The position numbers and the translations under genes were made by a program. From Bradyrhizobium lupini (GTDB lineage: Bacteria > Pseudomonadota > Alphaproteobacteria > Rhizobiales > Xanthobacteraceae), in NCBI RefSeq assembly GCF_040939785.1, contig NZ_CP162553.1, forward strand, positions 310,001-374,000: 64,000 nucleotides of DNA, written 5' to 3'. Each line of letters opens with the position of its first letter. Within the stretch, counting starts at the first letter, position 1. Positions 61,499-64,000 of this stretch are shown here, piece by piece. The notes below the pieces were generated by a model that was not told the DNA's origin, ran no database searches, and saw nothing but the letters and a program-made list of their open reading frames with translations.

Positions 61499-61799
61499 GA
61501 GTGTAATCAGCACCGCGGATGACAGGGCGAGGAAAAAACCGCGCCGCCGTCGCCTCTCCGTCCGGCCTTCGCCAGGCCTTTTAGGCCGGCGCGCGCCCGT
61601 CGTTGTACGCGTCGTCGATCTCCCAATGTCGTTACGCTGAGAGAATCTGTATTCCCGGTAACCGGGCCGATATCGCGCCATTTTGTGCATCTGAGAACTA
61701 CCTGGAAAGGTGGTTCGCTGTACTTTATGTATGCTCGCGCAGGTCGGAGGCCTCTGGGGTCGCCTCTGAGCTCGGCGGCCGGCACAATCTGGAAATGAC
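61499..61799. other. Intergenic region upstream of the LuxR gene, repeat copy 2
   Basis: 301 bases. It contains the second copy of the ~100-base repeat (61625-61728) and the LuxR-type palindrome at 61695. No gene is supported. Confidence 0.5.
61695..61716. promoter_or_regulatory. Candidate LuxR-type operator, copy 2
   Basis: gaactacct-ggaa-aggtggttc, the same palindrome as at 60927, 84 bases before the LuxR start at 61800. The context suggests autoregulation. Confidence 0.55.
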
Positions 61800-62597
61800 A
61801 TGCATCTCTCCACGGATCCCATCGATCCGCTAAATCAAGACGTCTATGCGCTCTGGGATCAGCTGGCCGACTTCTCGGTCGCCGACAGTGACGCTGCGCT
61901 GACCCACCTGCTGTCCGCACTGCGCACCATGTTGTCGGCACGCAATGTGCTGTGGGGCGTGGTCGTGCGATTGCCTTCGCCGAAGCGGACCGATCCCCTG
62001 CTCGGCTGGCGTCCGCGTCTCGTCAGGGTGCTGGACCCGATACCGGCGGTGGCGGCATCCGTGCAGAAGCAGTACGATACGCTCTGGTCCGACGACGTCG
62101 ATCTGTCCCAGATCCTGTCAATGTCGGGCGACGAGCCGTTCCGCGTCCGCCTGCTGTTCGAAACGCTGCCGCCGGAATGGTTCAAGGGCAAGCACTATCG
62201 GCGCCACTATCTGGACGTTGGCTTCGCCGACAGCATCTCCGTGCGCATTGCGCTCAATGACGATTTGAGGATTCGCCTGTTCGTATTTCGTGATGCGCAG
62301 CAACCCCGCTTTACGGCACGGGACGGCCAGCGTCTGGGCTTCGTGATGCGCGCCTTGAGATGGTTTCACCGTCAACAATTGCTCAGCCACGGACTGCTCA
62401 TCGCCAACGCGCCCCTCACACCCGCTGAACGCCGCGTGTTGCTCGGACTGCTCGCCGGGGACACGGAAAGGCAGATCGCGCAGAAGCTCGAGCAAAGTCC
62501 GAACACCACGCATTTCCACGTCAAGTCGATCTACGCCAAGTTCGCCGTGCGCAGTCGCCAGTCCCTCGCCGCGCTGTGGCTCGGCAGGCTGCGATAA
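61800..62597 (+). CDS. LuxR family transcriptional regulator
   Basis: A 265-residue regulator starting MHLSTDPIDPLNQDVYALWD. The C-terminal LuxR HTH (about 206-265) reads LTPAERRVLLGLLAGDTERQ, IAQKLEQSPNTTHFHVKSIY and AKFAVRSRQSLAALWLG, a full match to the GerE fold. The N-terminal 190 residues form an unrecognised sensor with no obvious AHL-binding or receiver motifs. It is flanked by a palindrome also found upstream of autotransporter B, so that gene is its most likely target. Confidence 0.85.
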   Translation: MHLSTDPIDPLNQDVYALWDQLADFSVADSDAALTHLLSALRTMLSARNVLWGVVVRLPSPKRTDPLLGWRPRLVRVLDPIPAVAASVQKQYDTLWSDDVDLSQILSMSGDEPFRVRLLFETLPPEWFKGKHYRRHYLDVGFADSISVRIALNDDLRIRLFVFRDAQQPRFTARDGQRLGFVMRALRWFHRQQLLSHGLLIANAPLTPAERRVLLGLLAGDTERQIAQKLEQSPNTTHFHVKSIYAKFAVRSRQSLAALWLGRLR

Positions 62598-63253
62598 CGG
62601 CTGAAGCCGCAGGGCTGCCCTGGATGCCCTTCCCTTTCTGGCTCGTCTCGGACCTCGCTGAGATGCAGGAAGATGAATACGACAGCGATCGTTGGTCACG
62701 TTGGCGCTCGTAGACTTGCCGAGGACAGCCAATTCTCGATTCGATGCGCACTTTCGGTTAGTCCCGCTGCGCGGATCATGGCTTCCCGAAGGGGCCATGG
62801 GGCAGCCTGTTTGCATCGCCTTCGAGGCGGTTAGCCTCGAGCATAAGCCTATTCTGCAACGACAATGTGGGTTGTACGGCTTTGGTGCGCATAGTGCTCT
62901 CCGGGTAGGAGGCGGGAGCGCGATACTCTCAGTCACCGATAGATGCCGATGGCGGGGCGGTGATCGGCTGAGTCTACGCCCTATATGTGGGTTAAGCCAC
63001 TGATGCCTTGGACAAGCTGAGCGATTGCGACAAAGAAAGGCAGGACGGGGCTAAAATCAAACCGGGCCACTGAGGTGGGAAACAGGCCAGCGCCCCTATC
63101 GAGGCCGAAATAGGCCGCTCTGAGTTTCGAAATTCCCCCTAAACGAAAACGCCACCAAGCCCAATAATGCTCAGTGGCGCCACGTTGGAACTGGAAACCG
63201 CAATCCTCCAGTAGACATTGGTCGGACCGCCGGCGTTTAGGTTCAACGCGGCC
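62598..63253. other. Low-coding region with a diverged direct repeat
   Basis: 656 bases with no supportable gene. It contains copy A (about 62909-63095) of a diverged repeat whose copy B is at 63434-63580. The shared pieces are ggcgggagcg, ctctc(a/t)gtcaccgata, gcgg(t/c)gatc and gtgggaaac. Confidence 0.4.
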
Positions 63254-63412
63254 TCATTGTTGCTCGGGTTTGCAATGGAAAGCGGCCTTCTTGGCAGGCG
63301 CAGCTTCGATTAATTCAGTTATGCCATCGAGCGTAATTCGGTCGGTGATACGTGATGCTATGTACTTGTACCGCGCAATGCGCTGGTCGATCTCGTCACA
63401 TTTCTCACACAT
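63254..63412 (-). CDS. Small protein with CxxC (52 aa)
   Basis: Start ATG at 63412 with GGTGAG upstream. The product reads MCEKCDEIDQRIARYKYIAS, then RITDRITLDGITELIEAAPA and ends HCKPEQQ. The MCEKC start and the following helix pattern (dxxIxxYrxLxxxixDxlTxxgixxLI) match a small protein type I recall from Bradyrhizobium genomes. Function unknown; the CxxC may bind metal. Confidence 0.6.
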   Translation of the reverse strand: MCEKCDEIDQRIARYKYIASRITDRITLDGITELIEAAPAKKAAFHCKPEQQ

Positions 63413-63819
63413 AGCTCACCGCGATTGTCAAAGGCGGGAGCGTGCAGGACTCTCTGTCACCGATAAAAGCCAAGGACCGGGCGGCGATCACGAGACTCTA
63501 AACCAGATACTCAGTTCCAGATACAGGAACGAATTTGGGCCACTTCTTAATCAACTTGGGCCGGTAGCGTGGGAAACCGGCTCAACGAAGCAATCTTAGA
63601 AGTGATCGCCAGCTCGGAATTTGCAGGTCATGGTCCGCCTTGGGTCACCTGACGAGATCGCCGTCCGGGTCTAGAATGCAGACCTCCGGACATCCTGCCG
63701 TGGCAGGCCGCGCTGTCGCCGCGCTTCACGCAGGAGCGCCGAGGGCGAGAACACTGAAGGGATGGAGTAATGCTTGCGGTCGAGTATTGGCGGGGTCAGC
63801 ATGGAAGGGATCGGGTTTC
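63413..63819. other. Intergenic region before the methyltransferase
   Basis: 407 bases. It holds copy B of the diverged repeat (63434-63580). A short open stretch before 63757 ends PWQAALSPRFTQERRGREH and looks like the tail of an unrecognised gene. Otherwise nothing is supported. Confidence 0.35.
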
Positions 63820-64000
63820 ATGACGATTTCAGGCCGGGCGGCCCATTGGGAGAACGTATACGAGAGCAAGGGCGAACGCGAGTTAAGCTGGTTCCAGGAG
63901 AGCCCGTCGCCTTCGCTCGAATTGATCGCACTGGCCGCCGCAGAGCTTACCTCACCGATTGTTGACATCGGCGGTGGGGCGGCTCGGCTGGTCGATGCGC
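63820..64000 (+). CDS. Class I SAM-dependent methyltransferase, 3' part outside window
   Basis: ATG at 63820 with GGAAGGGA about nine bases upstream. The first 60 residues read MTISGRAAHWENVYESKGER, ELSWFQESPSPSLELIALAA and then IVDIGGGAARLVDA. HWENVY..KGE.E.SWFQE followed by the SAM motif IVDIGGGAARLVD is the classic N-terminus of a family of small class I methyltransferases related to thiopurine/tellurite-type enzymes. The substrate is unknown. Confidence 0.8.
   Translation, partial: MTISGRAAHWENVYESKGERELSWFQESPSPSLELIALAAAELTSPIVDIGGGAARLVDA

Noticed and set aside
61445..61822. 125-codon minus-strand frame over the repeat copy
   Set aside because: It covers the intergenic repeat and overlaps the LuxR start. 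A hydrophobic patch (GFFLALSSAVLITLSAFA) is present, but there is no start with a ribosome site.
1..64000. tRNA, rRNA, CRISPR arrays, prophage or integrase genes
   Set aside because: I looked for cloverleaf ends (CCA-type), rRNA signature strings, regularly spaced repeats and phage structural or integrase motifs and saw none. The short tandem and palindromic repeats have no spacer structure.

Overview
The window is a high-GC alphaproteobacterial chromosome segment, most likely Bradyrhizobium or a close relative in the Nitrobacteraceae. This rests on the mix of small rhizobial families (DUF3551, DUF6894, DUF2778, DUF2336, DUF982-like), the minCDE order, and interspersed palindromic repeats of Bradyrhizobium type (gtagcccggatg..., gtagggtgggcaaagcg..., tcattgcgagcg...gcaatccag). 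I see no rRNA, tRNA, CRISPR array, prophage or integrase. Genes are dense and mixed in strand, with lower coding density after about 60.7 kb. The first and last genes run off the window.

Layout. 0-9 kb: SUKH protein (partial), fatty acid desaturase, lytic transglycosylase, a disrupted lysine-rich protein, a PilZ-XRE regulator, PhnA/YjdM, a DMT exporter, small secreted or membrane proteins and an M15-like peptidase. 9-21 kb: pyridoxal kinase with a PaiB-like protein, a divergent TetR/O-methyltransferase pair, small heme and DUF proteins, an SH3-domain protein, a MarR gene divergent from a 3-hydroxybenzoate 4-monooxygenase-type flavoprotein, and envelope proteins. 21.5-23.4 kb: minCDE. 23.6-30 kb: a NitT/TauT-type ABC transporter with a TetR regulator, an SDR, a GNAT and a DapA-like aldolase, an uncharacterised uptake and catabolic locus. 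30-37 kb: orphan TRAP binding protein, DUF2778 protein, chemoreceptor, flavin reductase, AraC regulator. 37.4-40 kb: DUF2336, PilZ and HD-GYP genes, apparently a c-di-GMP module. 40-49 kb: nitroreductase, esterase, TetR with SnoaL-like protein, cupin, PsiF-like protein, asparaginase, MBL hydrolase, a REP-associated transposase (RAYT) between REP palindromes, and an ABC-F ATPase. 49-60.7 kb: two paralogous autotransporters facing each other around a multicopper oxidase and a Tat-exported molybdenum hydroxylase with 2Fe-2S subunit and cytochrome c. 60.7-64 kb: repeats, a LuxR regulator, a small CxxC protein and the start of a methyltransferase.

Across the window about a dozen single-base frame breaks interrupt ten otherwise intact genes, mostly at short homopolymers. 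The simplest reading is consensus indel error, so these genes are described at their full inferred extent with the break noted.

Regulation visible in the sequence: palindromes between divergent regulator and target pairs (TetR at 11.05 kb, MarR at 16.6 kb, TetR at 42.56 kb), a matched pair of operators around the TetR gene of the 24-30 kb locus, and a duplicated LuxR-type palindrome upstream of both the LuxR gene and the second autotransporter.
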